Positions 33,270 through 44,069 of a stretch of 64,000 nt of DNA are shown piece after piece. Numbering within the stretch: position 1 is the first letter of the stretch; each line of letters begins with the position of its first letter. Source of the stretch: Stenotrophomonas aracearum (lineage in GTDB: Bacteria > Pseudomonadota > Gammaproteobacteria > Xanthomonadales > Xanthomonadaceae); assembly GCF_031834615.1 (NCBI RefSeq), contig NZ_CP115543.1, positions 879,001-943,000 of the forward strand, given 5' to 3'. The notes beneath the pieces were generated by a model. The model did no database searches, was not told the origin of the DNA, and worked only from the letters and a program-made list of their open reading frames with translations. The position numbers were made by a program, and so were the translations under genes.

Positions 33270-34358
33270 ATGAACAAGAAGATCCTCACTGCCGCGCTGC
33301 TGGGCGGCCTGGCGTTTGCCCAGGCAGCTTCGGCGCAGTCGTCCTTTGATGACCGCTGGTACCTGACCGGTTCGGCGGGCTTCAACTTCCAGGATAGCGA
33401 CCGTCTGACCAACGATGCTCCGTTCGTGACCCTGGGCCTGGGTAAGTTCGTCAGCCCGAACTGGTCGCTCGATTTCGACCTGAACTACCAGAACCCGAAC
33501 TTCGACGCCAACCAGGATCTGAACTGGAGCCAGTACGGCGCGTCGGTCGATGCCCGTTACCACTTCATCCAGGACGGCCGTGGCTGGAACCCGTACCTGC
33601 TGATGGGCCTGGGCTACCAGAAGTCGGAAGAAGAGTTCGACAACTTCCCGTCGCCGGACAGCCCGGGTGAGCGCAAGGACGGCAACTTCGCCGCCAAGGT
33701 CGGCGTCGGCCTGCAGACCACCTTCGAAAAGCGCGTTGCAGTCCGTGCCGAAGTGGCCTACCGCGGTGACTTCGACGACAAGAGCATCGCTGCTCCGGAC
33801 GAAAGCTGGTTCGGCGACGTGCTGGCCTCGGTCGGCGTCGTGATCCCGCTGGGCCCGCCGCCGGCTGCCCCGGTTGTCGCTCCGCCGCCGGCTGCCCCGA
33901 GCTGCGCCGACCTGGATGACGACGGTGACGGCGTCAACAACTGCGACGACAAGTGCCCGGATTCGCAGCCGGGTCAGACCATCGGTCCGGACGGTTGCCC
34001 GGTGCCGGTCTCCATCGACCTGAAGGGCGTCAACTTCGACTTCGACAAGTCGAACCTGCGTCCGGACGCCGTGGCGATCCTGAGCGAAGCCACCCAGATC
34101 CTGGTGCGTTACCCGGACCTGCGCGTCGAAGTGGCTGGCCACACCGACCTGTGCGGCAAGGAAGACTACAACCAGAAGCTGTCCGAGCGTCGTGCGACCA
34201 CCGTGTACAACTATCTGACCCAGAACGGCGTTGCTGCCAGCCGTCTGACCGGTCCGATCGGTTATGGCGAGAGCCGTCCGCTGGAGCAGACCCCGCAGAC
34301 CTTCCCGGCCTGCAAGAGCGAGAAGAACCGTCGTACCGAGCTGAACGTCCAGAACTGA
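33270..34358 (+). CDS. OmpA-family outer membrane protein
   Basis: 362 residues. Signal peptide of about 22 residues ending ASA. An eight-strand-type barrel covers about 23-195. A proline/alanine linker follows, with an Asp-rich, cysteine-containing calcium-type repeat (DLDDDGDGVNNCDDKCPDS). The C-terminal OmpA domain (about 250-360) has the peptidoglycan-binding block VAGHTDLCGKEDYNQKLSERRA. It links outer membrane to cell wall and is likely abundant. A very strong terminator follows. Confidence 0.93.
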   Translation: MNKKILTAALLGGLAFAQAASAQSSFDDRWYLTGSAGFNFQDSDRLTNDAPFVTLGLGKFVSPNWSLDFDLNYQNPNFDANQDLNWSQYGASVDARYHFIQDGRGWNPYLLMGLGYQKSEEEFDNFPSPDSPGERKDGNFAAKVGVGLQTTFEKRVAVRAEVAYRGDFDDKSIAAPDESWFGDVLASVGVVIPLGPPPAAPVVAPPPAAPSCADLDDDGDGVNNCDDKCPDSQPGQTIGPDGCPVPVSIDLKGVNFDFDKSNLRPDAVAILSEATQILVRYPDLRVEVAGHTDLCGKEDYNQKLSERRATTVYNYLTQNGVAASRLTGPIGYGESRPLEQTPQTFPACKSEKNRRTELNVQN

Positions 34359-34382
34359 TCGTTCGGGAACATCAGCCTCAGG

Positions 34383-34415
34383 ACAGGGCCCGGCAATGCC
34401 GGGCCCTGTTTTTTT
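34383..34415 (+). terminator. Intrinsic terminator after the ompA-type gene
   Basis: Twelve-base-pair stem ACAGGGCCCGGC/GCCGGGCCCTGT with an AAT loop, followed by a run of T. Confidence 0.93.
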
Positions 34416-34538
34416 GTGTGCGTTCCAACAAATTGGAATTAAATTCAACAAGTTGCCGTATTCATTGAATGTGGGATCTTGAAAGCGGTTGTGGCGCTGT
34501 TAAACTCGGTGCGTCACCCTCTTTCCTGGATGCATCCC

Positions 34539-35051
34539 ATGCTGCGTATCGCACTGGCCGCCGCCCTCGGCATGGCCCTGGTTCCCACCGCTTACGCAGC
34601 CGTGGATTGCTCGGCCACGGCTACCGCCGTAGCGCCGCTGCCGCTGCCGGCCACCGCGATCGCACCGGTCGCCAACGAGCTGTACATCCGCAACGTGCAG
34701 CTGGGCATGCCGGCGGGCGTGCTGACCTCCAACTTCGACCAGCAGCAGTCGCTGGACCGCGTGCTGCAGCGCCTGCGCATCGACGGCTGCCAGAACATCG
34801 CCAAGGCGATGCCGGGCGCACCGGCGGTGAAGCCGAATGATCCGGCCGCCTACAAGCCGCAGACCGAATTCGACAACACGCCGTGGCGCTTCGACATGAG
34901 CCAGAACGGCAAGCGCATGACCGCCGAGGAATTCGACGCCTGGATGAAGGCCAAGGGTGTGCGCGTGGTCAAGGCGCGCCCGGCACCGGCAGCTGCCGCC
35001 GCTCCGGCCCCGGCTGCCCCGGCTGAAACCAAGCCGGAAGGCAAGAAGTAA
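34539..35051 (+). CDS. Exported protein of unknown function with a C-terminal KRMTAEEFDAWMKA motif
   Basis: 170 residues from the ATG at 34539 (an ATG nine bases upstream is an alternative). The signal peptide ends AYA near residue 20. Two cysteines in the mature part (VDCSA and DGCQN) may pair. Near residues 120-150 is the motif FDMSQNGKRMTAEEFDAWMKAKG, followed by an Ala/Pro-rich tail. Almost the same motif ends the small lipoprotein at 35998, two genes on. Function unknown. Confidence 0.8.
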   Translation: MLRIALAAALGMALVPTAYAAVDCSATATAVAPLPLPATAIAPVANELYIRNVQLGMPAGVLTSNFDQQQSLDRVLQRLRIDGCQNIAKAMPGAPAVKPNDPAAYKPQTEFDNTPWRFDMSQNGKRMTAEEFDAWMKAKGVRVVKARPAPAAAAAPAPAAPAETKPEGKK

Positions 35052-35070
35052 GACCCGCGCGCTGCGACCG

Positions 35071-35913
35071 ATGAGCACCCGTCGGCCACCCGCGGCGCCT
35101 CCTGATCGACCACGCCGCGACCCGCGGCGTGCGTCCGCCCCGGCCAGAGCCGGCACCGCGCGCGCCCCCGATGCGCCGCGCCACGGGCTGGCGCGGGTAC
35201 TGTCCAAGGCCGGGCTGTGCTCACGCACCGAGGCCGCGCGCTGGATCGCCGACGGCCGGGTCACGGTCGACGGCCGCACCATCAACAACCCGGAGTTCCC
35301 GATCGTCGACGGCCGCCATGTGGTCCGCGTCGACGGCCAGCCGCTGGGCAGCGCCCGGCGCATCCACATCATGCTCAACAAGCCGCGCGGACTGGTCACC
35401 ACCGCGCAGGACGAGCGTGGCCGCGACACCGTCTACCGCTGCTTCGACGGTGCTGGCCTGCCGTGGCTGGCCCCGGTGGGGCGCCTGGACAAGGCCAGCG
35501 AGGGGCTGCTGCTGTTCAGCAACGATCCCGAGTGGGCGGCCCGCCTGACCGATCCGGAAACCGGGCCGGACAAGACCTATCACGTGCAGGTCGACGTCAT
35601 TCCCGATGAGACCCAGCTGGCCGCGCTGCGCGCCGGGGTCGAGGACGACGGCGAGTTCCTGCGCGCACGCGCGGTGCGGTTGCTGCGCAGCGGGGAAAAG
35701 ACCGCCTGGCTCGAAGTGGTGCTGGAAGAGGGCCGCAACCGGCACATCCGCCGCCTGCTGGCGGCCTTCCAGATCGGTGTTCTACGTTTGGTAAGGGTAG
35801 GGATCGGCCACTTGGCACTGGGGACGCTGGGCAAGGGCGCCTGGCGCGAGCTGCAGCCGCACGAACTGGAGTTGCTCCACACCACGGCCGGAAGTGCCGT
35901 GGTCGCATCGTAG
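35071..35913 (+). CDS. RsuA/RluB-family pseudouridine synthase
   Basis: 280 residues from the ATG at 35071. A basic, Pro/Arg-rich leader of about 38 residues is followed by an S4 domain (LARVLSKAGLCSRTEAARWIADG) and the catalytic domain, with Asp140 in VGRLDKASEGLLL. It modifies rRNA uridines; which site (RluB, RluE, RluF or RsuA type) cannot be told. The TAG stop lies in a GTAG that begins a REP-like hairpin. Confidence 0.87.
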   Translation: MSTRRPPAAPPDRPRRDPRRASAPARAGTARAPDAPRHGLARVLSKAGLCSRTEAARWIADGRVTVDGRTINNPEFPIVDGRHVVRVDGQPLGSARRIHIMLNKPRGLVTTAQDERGRDTVYRCFDGAGLPWLAPVGRLDKASEGLLLFSNDPEWAARLTDPETGPDKTYHVQVDVIPDETQLAALRAGVEDDGEFLRARAVRLLRSGEKTAWLEVVLEEGRNRHIRRLLAAFQIGVLRLVRVGIGHLALGTLGKGAWRELQPHELELLHTTAGSAVVAS

Positions 35914-35942
35914 TGCGTGGCCCGCTGGGGAGCGGGCGCACC
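35910..35942 (+). repeat. Variant SMAG-type REP element overlapping a stop codon
   Basis: GTAG at 35910-35913 contains the TAG stop of the pseudouridine synthase gene. The stem is TGCG...GCCCGC/GCGGGC...CGCA with bulges. Longer than the usual unit, hence lower confidence. Confidence 0.5.
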
Positions 35943-35997
35943 ACCGGGCAAGGGACGGCCTGTCGTTTACCGACTGACCACTACCGGGAGAAGTGTC

Positions 35998-36294
35998 ATG
36001 CAAACCCTCGTCAATCGCCGCCCCGTGCTGGGCGGTGCATGCCTGTTGCTGCCAGCCTTGTTGCTGAGTGCCTGCAGCGGTCATAAACAGGCGGCCAGAA
36101 CGACGCCGCCGGTCACCGACAAGGTGGTCGAGATCCAGTTGCCGGCCACTGAGCGCGACGGGCGCGGCGCCTACCGGTTCCACATGAGCAACGGCGAGAA
36201 GCGCATGACCGCCGAAGAGTTCGACGCGTGGATGAAGGCCAACGGGATTCGCGTGGCGAAGGGCAATCCGACCGCGACCACCCGGAACAAATGA
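35998..36294 (+). CDS. Small lipoprotein with a C-terminal KRMTAEEFDAWMKA motif
   Basis: 98 residues. The signal sequence carries a lipobox (LLLSAC, lipid cysteine Cys26). The mature part is short and ends with YRFHMSNGEKRMTAEEFDAWMKANG, which matches the motif in the exported protein at 34539. It is likely anchored to a membrane facing the periplasm. Function unknown. A REP element begins one base after the TGA stop. Confidence 0.8.
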   Translation: MQTLVNRRPVLGGACLLLPALLLSACSGHKQAARTTPPVTDKVVEIQLPATERDGRGAYRFHMSNGEKRMTAEEFDAWMKANGIRVAKGNPTATTRNK

Positions 36295-36295
36295 C

Positions 36296-36318
36296 GTAGA
36301 GCGGGGCTCTGCCCCGCT
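36296..36318 (+). repeat. SMAG-type REP element (plus)
   Basis: GTAG then stem AGCGGGGC/GCCCCGCT with a TCT loop, identical to the copy at 7501. It lies between two convergent genes. Confidence 0.8.
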
Positions 36319-36334
36319 CCATGGTGCGCCGCCG

Positions 36335-37546
36335 TTACGCCTTGATCACACCCAGCTCCACGCCGATGCGGGTGAACGCATCGATCGCGCGGTCCAGGTG
36401 CGCGCGGGTGTGCGCGGCGCTGATCTGGGTGCGGATCCGCGCCTGGCCCTTGGGCACCACCGGGAAGAAGAAGCCGATCGCGTAGATGCCTTCTTCAAGC
36501 AGGCGCTGCGCGAACGTCTGTGCGAGCGGGGCGTCGTACAGCATCACCGGGCTGATCGGGTGCACGCCCGGCTTCACGTCGAACCCGGCTGCGGTCATCT
36601 TCTCGCGGAAGTACGCGGTGTTTTCCTGCAGGGTGGTGCGCAGGTCATCGGCGCTGGCCAGCATGTCGAAGGCCTTGATGCCGGCGGCGACCACGTGCGG
36701 CGGCAGCGAGTTGGAGAACAGGTACGGGCGCGAGCGCTGGCGCAGCAGCTCGATCACCTCGGCGCTGGCGGTGGTGAAGCCGCCCAGTGCACCGCCCATG
36801 GCCTTGCCCAGGGTGCCGGTGATGATGTCGATCCGATCCAGCACGCCCTTGACCTCGGCCGAGCCGCGGCCAGTGGCGCCGAGGAAGCCGGTGGCGTGGC
36901 ATTCGTCGATATGCACCAGTGCGTTGTACTTCTTCGCCAGCGCGGTGATCTCATCGAGCGGGGCGATGAAGCCGTCCATCGAGAACACGCCGTCGGTGGT
37001 GATCAGCTTGGTGCGGCAGCCGGCGGCGTCGGCGGCCTGCAGCTGCGCTTCCAGGTCGGCCATGTCGCAGTTGGCGTAGCGGAACCGCTTGGCCTTGCAC
37101 AGGCGCACGCCGTCGATGATGGAGGCATGGTTGAGCGCATCGGAGATGATCGCGTCGTTCTCGCCCAGCAGCGGCTCGAACAGGCCGCCATTGGCGTCGA
37201 AGCAGGCCGCGTACAGGATGGTGTCCTGCTTGCCGAAGAAGCCGGCGATCTGCTGCTCCAGCTGCTTGTGCAGGTCCTGGGTGCCGCAGATGAAGCGCAC
37301 CGAGGCCATGCCGAAGCCGTGGCTGTCCAGCGCGTCCTTGGCCGCCTGGATCAGGTCGGGGTGGTCGGCCAGGCCCAGGTAGTTGTTGGCGCAGAAGTTC
37401 AGCACCTGGCGACCGTCGTCCAGGGTGATCTCGGCCGACTGCGGACTGGTGATGACGCGCTCGGACTTGAACAGGCCCTGGGCGCGGATCGCCTCCAGTT
37501 CCTCAACATAGTGCTGGGTGAGCGGGGCGGTCTGGGCGTCGGTCAT
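36335..37546 (-). CDS. kbl: Glycine C-acetyltransferase (2-amino-3-ketobutyrate CoA ligase)
   Basis: 403 residues of the alpha-oxoamine synthase family. The PLP-binding lysine lies in [15 protein letters not shown] near residue 249, and [15 protein letters not shown] is the conserved active-site block. It splits 2-amino-3-ketobutyrate, the product of threonine dehydrogenase, into glycine and acetyl-CoA. In many bacteria kbl and tdh are adjacent; here a porin-like gene on the other strand separates them. Confidence 0.96.
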   Translation of the reverse strand: MTDAQTAPLTQHYVEELEAIRAQGLFKSERVITSPQSAEITLDDGRQVLNFCANNYLGLADHPDLIQAAKDALDSHGFGMASVRFICGTQDLHKQLEQQIAGFFGKQDTILYAACFDANGGLFEPLLGENDAIISDALNHASIIDGVRLCKAKRFRYANCDMADLEAQLQAADAAGCRTKLITTDGVFSMDGFIAPLDEITALAKKYNALVHIDECHATGFLGATGRGSAEVKGVLDRIDIITGTLGKAMGGALGGFTTASAEVIELLRQRSRPYLFSNSLPPHVVAAGIKAFDMLASADDLRTTLQENTAYFREKMTAAGFDVKPGVHPISPVMLYDAPLAQTFAQRLLEEGIYAIGFFFPVVPKGQARIRTQISAAHTRAHLDRAIDAFTRIGVELGVIKA

Positions 37547-37662
37547 GGCAGGCGGTCATCGGCACGGGAAAGCCGGGATTTTACCTGCCCGGGCCGTTGC
37601 CCGGGGCGGTCAGTGGTGGGACCCGGGGCAGGGCGGGCGCGCATCGGTTGCGCATGCAATTG

Positions 37663-37691
37663 TTGCAACGCAATATCAATCGGGTTAAAAA
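37663..37691 (+). promoter_or_regulatory. Candidate promoter of the TorF-like porin gene
   Basis: TTGCAA at 37663-37668 and TAAAAA at 37686-37691 with a 17-nt spacer, in a locally AT-rich stretch 48 bases before the start codon. Partial consensus only. Confidence 0.45.
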
Positions 37692-37738
37692 TCCGTAAAC
37701 TCCCCACCCCTTCACCCCCACCGTCTGGAGAGACCCGC

Positions 37739-38440
37739 ATGAACCACGCCACGCGCCATACCGCCGCCGCTGTGCTCTGCGCCGCCCTGTTTGCCCCGTT
37801 CATCGCCAGCGCCCAGGACGAGGCCGAATCGCCGTTCAGCTGGAACGTGACGGGTGTGTCCGACTACGTGTTCCGGGGTGTCTCGCAGACCGATGAAGAC
37901 CCGACCCTGCAGGCTGGCTTCACCTATACCTCGCCGGTCGGCCTGTACGCCGGCATCTGGGGCTCGGGCGTGGACTTCGGCGACGGCGGCCCGGATGCCG
38001 AGGTCGACTACTTCATCGGCTACGGCGTGGACGTCACCGACAACGTCAACTTCGACGTCATGCTCAACCACTACAGCTACCCGGGTTCCAGCGAGCTGGC
38101 CTATACCGAGCTGATCACCAAGACCAGCTTCGCCGAGCATTACAACGTGACCGTGGCCTACACCAACGACGTCTGGAACACCGACACCGACGGCTGGTAT
38201 TTCGCTGCCGGCACCGAGTGGGCGCTGCCGCAGGAATTCAACCTGACCGCCAACGTCGGCCGCAACACCTTCAAGGACGAGATCGCCAAGGACTACACCG
38301 ACTGGAACATCGGCGTGAACCGCACCTGGGGCCTGTTCACCCTGGGCCTGGGCTACTACGGCACCGACGGCAACGGCCGCGACAACAGCGGCAAGCTCGC
38401 CGACAACCGCGTCGTCTTCACCGTCGCCGTCGGGCAATAA
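37739..38440 (+). CDS. TorF-family putative porin (TIGR02001-like)
   Basis: 233 residues with a signal peptide of about 25 residues ending in ASA. The mature protein starts with FSWNVTGVSDYVFRGVSQTDEDP, the hallmark of this family (the SDY.FRGVSQT block), and ends in an aromatic-rich beta strand ending VAVGQ. It is probably an outer-membrane barrel of 10-12 strands. Substrate unknown. The frame extends upstream for more than 400 codons opposite kbl, but that part is a shadow. Confidence 0.87.
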   Translation: MNHATRHTAAAVLCAALFAPFIASAQDEAESPFSWNVTGVSDYVFRGVSQTDEDPTLQAGFTYTSPVGLYAGIWGSGVDFGDGGPDAEVDYFIGYGVDVTDNVNFDVMLNHYSYPGSSELAYTELITKTSFAEHYNVTVAYTNDVWNTDTDGWYFAAGTEWALPQEFNLTANVGRNTFKDEIAKDYTDWNIGVNRTWGLFTLGLGYYGTDGNGRDNSGKLADNRVVFTVAVGQ

Positions 38441-38462
38441 CACCTCCGGAACGGTTCCGTGG

Positions 38463-38517
38463 GCCGGCCAACGGCCGGCGCTACCGCAGCCGACGTAGTG
38501 CCGGCCGCCGGCCGGCT
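38463..38517. repeat. Pair of SMAG-type REP elements
   Basis: A minus copy (GCCGGCC/GGCCGGC, CTAC at 38481-38484) and a plus copy (GTAG at 38495, GCCGGCC/GGCCGGC) with 10 bases between, just after the porin gene. The GTAG ends face each other. Confidence 0.78.
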
Positions 38518-38535
38518 CCAAGCAAACCCAAAACG

Positions 38536-38562
38536 AAAAAGGCGCCCATTGGGCGCCTTTTT
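38536..38562. terminator. Bidirectional intrinsic terminator between porin and tdh
   Basis: Stem GGCGCCC/GGGCGCC with an ATT loop, preceded by AAAAA and followed by TTTTT, so it can act on both strands. It abuts the tdh stop. Confidence 0.9.
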
Positions 38563-38563
38563 C

Positions 38564-39586
38564 TCAGTTCCAGCTCAATACAACCTTACCCGCCTTGCCC
38601 TGTTCCATCAGGTCGAACCCCTTCTGGAACTCGTCGATCGGCAACTGGTGGGTCATCACCTTGCCGAGCGGGAAGCCGGACAGCACCAGCTGGGTCATCT
38701 TGTACCAGGTCTCGTACATCTTGCGGCCGTAGATGCCCTGCACGGTCAGGCCCTTGAAGATGATCTTGTCCCAGTCGCAGCCGGCGCCCTTCGGCATGAT
38801 GCCGAGCATCGCGATCTTGCCGCCGTGGTACATGCAGTCGAGCATGTCGTTGAACGCGCGCGGGTTGCCGCTCATTTCCAGGCCCACGTCGAAGCCCTCC
38901 ATGTGCAGTTCCTTCATCACGTCCTTGAGCGAGGTGTTGGCCACGTTGACCACGCGGGTGGCGCCCATGTCGGCGGCCAGCTTCAGGCGGAAGTCATTGA
39001 CGTCGGTGACCACCACGTTGCGCGCACCGATGTGCTTGCAGATGCCCGCGGCAATGATGCCGATCGGGCCCGCGCCGGTGATCAGCACGTCTTCGCCGAT
39101 CACGTCGAATTCCAGCGCGCAGTGCGCGGCGTTGCCGTACGGGTCGAAGAAGGCGGCGAGTTCCGAGGGGATCTGGTCGGGGATCGGCCACAGGTTGCTG
39201 GCCGGCATCACCATGTATTCGGCGAAGGCGCCATTGACGTTCACGCCGATCCCGACCGTGTTCGGGCACAGGTGCGGACGGCCGCCACGGCAGTTGCGGC
39301 AGTGGCCGCACACGATGTGGCCTTCGGCCGAGACGCGCTGGCCGAGCTCGTAGCCGGTCACGCCCGGGCCGATTTCAGCGATGCGGCCGACGAATTCGTG
39401 GCCGATGGTCAGGCCCGGCTTGATCGTGCGCTGGCTCCACTCGTCCCACAGGTAGATGTGCAGGTCGGTACCGCAGATGGCGGTCTTCTCCAGCTTGATC
39501 AGGACCTCGTTCGGGCCCGGCACCGGCACCGGCACGTCTTCGAGCCAGATGCCCTTGGCGGCTTCGCGCTTGACCAGGGCCTTCAT
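38564..39586 (-). CDS. tdh: L-threonine 3-dehydrogenase
   Basis: 340 residues from the ATG at 39586, the family length; in-frame ATGs at 39601 and 39616 would add 5 or 10 residues. Catalytic zinc site: [11 protein letters not shown] (Cys38) and GHEFVG. Structural zinc: the four cysteines of [15 protein letters not shown]. The NAD fold has [10 protein letters not shown]. It oxidises threonine to 2-amino-3-ketobutyrate, which kbl then cleaves. Confidence 0.94.
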   Translation of the reverse strand: MKALVKREAAKGIWLEDVPVPVPGPNEVLIKLEKTAICGTDLHIYLWDEWSQRTIKPGLTIGHEFVGRIAEIGPGVTGYELGQRVSAEGHIVCGHCRNCRGGRPHLCPNTVGIGVNVNGAFAEYMVMPASNLWPIPDQIPSELAAFFDPYGNAAHCALEFDVIGEDVLITGAGPIGIIAAGICKHIGARNVVVTDVNDFRLKLAADMGATRVVNVANTSLKDVMKELHMEGFDVGLEMSGNPRAFNDMLDCMYHGGKIAMLGIMPKGAGCDWDKIIFKGLTVQGIYGRKMYETWYKMTQLVLSGFPLGKVMTHQLPIDEFQKGFDLMEQGKAGKVVLSWN

Positions 39587-39746
39587 TGTTTGCTGCGCCA
39601 TCGGGGTGGAGCTCATCTGGGGGGAAAGGCGGAATTATAGGGGGTGTGGGGGCGGGGGCATGTTGCGGTGCGTCCATGACGTTCGGCCGACGGGCCGTGT
39701 GGCGGACCCGGCTACAATCGGCGGTTCTTTCACCCAAGGGCCGCTC

Positions 39747-41849
<2,103 letters not shown>

Positions 41850-41909
41850 ATCATGCAGGAGGTGGCGCCCGCGCCGCAGCTGCTGAAAGAGCTGAACCTG
41901 ACCCACTGA
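41850..41909 (+). other. Untranslated tail of the S46 peptidase after the TGA
   Basis: In the same frame after TGA (41847-41849) come IMQEVAPAPQLLKELNLTH and a second stop at 41907-41909. Related enzymes end RY-x-x-W/F-x-x, then a helix with LLxEL. With a residue in place of the TGA the protein would be 720 residues, about the size of characterised S46 enzymes. A TGG-to-TGA change is the simplest explanation. Confidence 0.7.
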
Positions 41910-41920
41910 TTCACCGAAGA

Positions 41921-41948
41921 CCCCGCGGCCAAAACCGCGGGGTTTTTT
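41921..41948 (+). terminator. Intrinsic terminator after the S46 peptidase gene
   Basis: Stem CCCCGCGG/CCGCGGGG with a CCAAAA loop followed by six T. Confidence 0.92.
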
Positions 41949-42025
41949 CTTAGGTATCATGCGGTTCCCCCCACGATCGTTCACGCAATGTGAACGATTG
42001 CGACTGCCAAGGATCTCAAGTTCGC

Positions 42026-42670
42026 ATGCGCATCCTGCTTGCCCGTCACGGTGAAACCCCGTGGAATGCCGAAGGCCGTTACCAGGGCCAGATCGATATC
42101 CCGCTGTCGCCGATCGGCGAAGCCCAAGCCCAGGCGCTGGGCGAACGCCTGAAGTCGGTGGACATCACCCGCGCCGTCGCCTCGCCGCTGTCGCGCGCGC
42201 AGCGCACCGCGCAGCTGGCGCTGGGCGCCGAACGGGCGCCGGTGCTGCTGACCGAACCGGACCTGCAGGAGATCGCCCACGGTGAGTGGGAAGGCCTGCT
42301 GGCCAGCGAAATCCATGAGAAAGACCCGTCGCGCCTGCAGGCCTGGCGGGAGGAACCGGACACCGTGCTGATGCCCGGCGGCGAATCGCTGCGCCTGGTG
42401 CTGGACCGCAGCTGGCGTGGCCTGGCCCGCGCCGCCGAAGGGTTGGGCGAGCACGACACCCTGCTGGTGGTGGCCCATGACGCGGTCAACCGGGTGATCC
42501 TGTGCCGGATCCTGGGCCTGCCGCTGTCGCGCCTGTGGACCTTCCGCCAGGCCCCGACCACGCTCAACCTGCTCGAAGGCGCCGACCTGGACAGCCTGGA
42601 AGTGGTGCGCCTGAACGACTGCGCCCACCACACGCCGTTCTTCGGTGAAGCCAAGCACCGCGCGCTGTAA
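42026..42670 (+). CDS. Histidine phosphatase family protein (phosphoglycerate-mutase-like)
   Basis: 214 residues from the ATG at 42026. The RHG motif in LLARHGETPWN carries the phosphorylated histidine (His9), and the second catalytic histidine is in VVVAHDAVNR. The branch includes GpmB and CobC-like phosphatases; the exact substrate cannot be told. It starts 24 bases upstream of folC and may be cotranscribed with the folC row. Confidence 0.87.
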   Translation: MRILLARHGETPWNAEGRYQGQIDIPLSPIGEAQAQALGERLKSVDITRAVASPLSRAQRTAQLALGAERAPVLLTEPDLQEIAHGEWEGLLASEIHEKDPSRLQAWREEPDTVLMPGGESLRLVLDRSWRGLARAAEGLGEHDTLLVVAHDAVNRVILCRILGLPLSRLWTFRQAPTTLNLLEGADLDSLEVVRLNDCAHHTPFFGEAKHRAL

Positions 42671-42694
42671 CCCCGACCCACACGATCCATCGCC

Positions 42695-43969
42695 ATGAAT
42701 ACCGCCCGCCCGCAGACGCTCGCCGATTGGCTTGCTTACATCGAACAGCAGCACCCGGCCACCATCGACATGGGGCTGGAGCGCGTACGCACGGTCGCCA
42801 CCGCCATGGGCCTGGGCCAGCCGGCGCCGCACACCATCGTGGTCGGCGGTACCAACGGCAAGGGCTCCACCGTGGCCTTCGTCGAGGCCATCGCGCGGGC
42901 GGCCGGCTGGAAGGTGGGCGCGTATACCTCGCCGCACTTGCTGCAGTACAACGAGCGTGTCCGCATCGATGGCGAGGACGCCTCCGACGCGGCCCTGGTC
43001 GCGGCCTTCAACGCGATCGAGGACGCCCGCGGCGATACCACGCTGACCTATTTCGAGTACGGCACGCTGGCTGCGCTGCACCTGTTCGCAGGCGCCGGGC
43101 TGGACCTGGCGGTGCTGGAAGTGGGGTTGGGTGGGCGCCTGGACGCAGTCAACATCGTCGACGCCGACGTCGCGATCATCACCACGGTGGACATCGACCA
43201 CGCCGACTGGCTGGGTGAGGACCGCGAGGCCATCGGCGTGGAGAAGGCCGGCATCATCCGCGGCTGGAAGCCGGTGATCCTGGGCGAGACCGATCCGCCC
43301 TCGAGCGTGCTGGCGCGCGCCTATCTGCTGGGCGCCAATGCGATCCGGGGTGGCAGCGATTTCTTCGCCGACGTGATCGATGCGCAGGCATGGCGCTGGC
43401 GCGATGTCGGTTTCCGTATCGAGCTGCCGATGCCCTCGCTGCGCGGCCCGATCCAGCTGCGCAACGCAGCGTCGGCCATCGCCGCGCTGCGCGCGCTGGA
43501 CAAGCCGCTGTCGCGCGCGGCGATCATCGACGGCGTGGCGCAGGCGCGCATCCGTGGCCGCCTGCAGGCGTTCGAGCGCGACGGGGTGGAAGTGCTGGTC
43601 GATGTCGGGCACAACCCTCAGGCCGCACGCGAACTGGCAACGTCGTTGAAGGTGGCGCCGCGAAGCGGACGCACGCTGGCTGTGTTCGCCGCGCTGCAGG
43701 ACAAGGACGCGGTGGGCGTGGTCGAGGCCCTGGCCGACCGCGTCGATGCCTGGTACCTGGCCGGGCTCGATGGCGCGCGCGCGCAGAGCGCGACCGCATT
43801 GCAGGCACGCCTGGCCGATACCGCCGCTGCCGGCGCGTCCACGCACGCCAGCGTGGAGGTCGCGCTGCAGCAGGCGCTGGCAACTGCGAAGGCAGGCGAC
43901 CGCGTGCTGGTGTTCGGTTCCTTCCATACCGCTGCACAGGCCGTGCAGTGGCTGGAACAGGCCCGCTGA
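42695..43969 (+). CDS. folC: Bifunctional folylpolyglutamate synthase / dihydrofolate synthase
   Basis: 424 residues. ATP-binding loop VVGGTNGKGSTVAFVEA near residue 49; TSPHLLQYNERVRIDGE follows; the C-terminal Mur-ligase-like part has DVGHNPQAARELA. It adds glutamate to dihydropteroate and to folates. First gene of the conserved folC-dedD-cvpA-purF row. Confidence 0.95.
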   Translation: MNTARPQTLADWLAYIEQQHPATIDMGLERVRTVATAMGLGQPAPHTIVVGGTNGKGSTVAFVEAIARAAGWKVGAYTSPHLLQYNERVRIDGEDASDAALVAAFNAIEDARGDTTLTYFEYGTLAALHLFAGAGLDLAVLEVGLGGRLDAVNIVDADVAIITTVDIDHADWLGEDREAIGVEKAGIIRGWKPVILGETDPPSSVLARAYLLGANAIRGGSDFFADVIDAQAWRWRDVGFRIELPMPSLRGPIQLRNAASAIAALRALDKPLSRAAIIDGVAQARIRGRLQAFERDGVEVLVDVGHNPQAARELATSLKVAPRSGRTLAVFAALQDKDAVGVVEALADRVDAWYLAGLDGARAQSATALQARLADTAAAGASTHASVEVALQQALATAKAGDRVLVFGSFHTAAQAVQWLEQAR

Positions 43970-44069
43970 CGCGGGCGGCCGGCCACCTCGTTCAGTTGTC
44001 TTCGACGCCGCACCCGCGCGCGCCCGTATAATCGCCGTGGCATTCCGCCGCGCCGCCTGCCTGCCTTCC

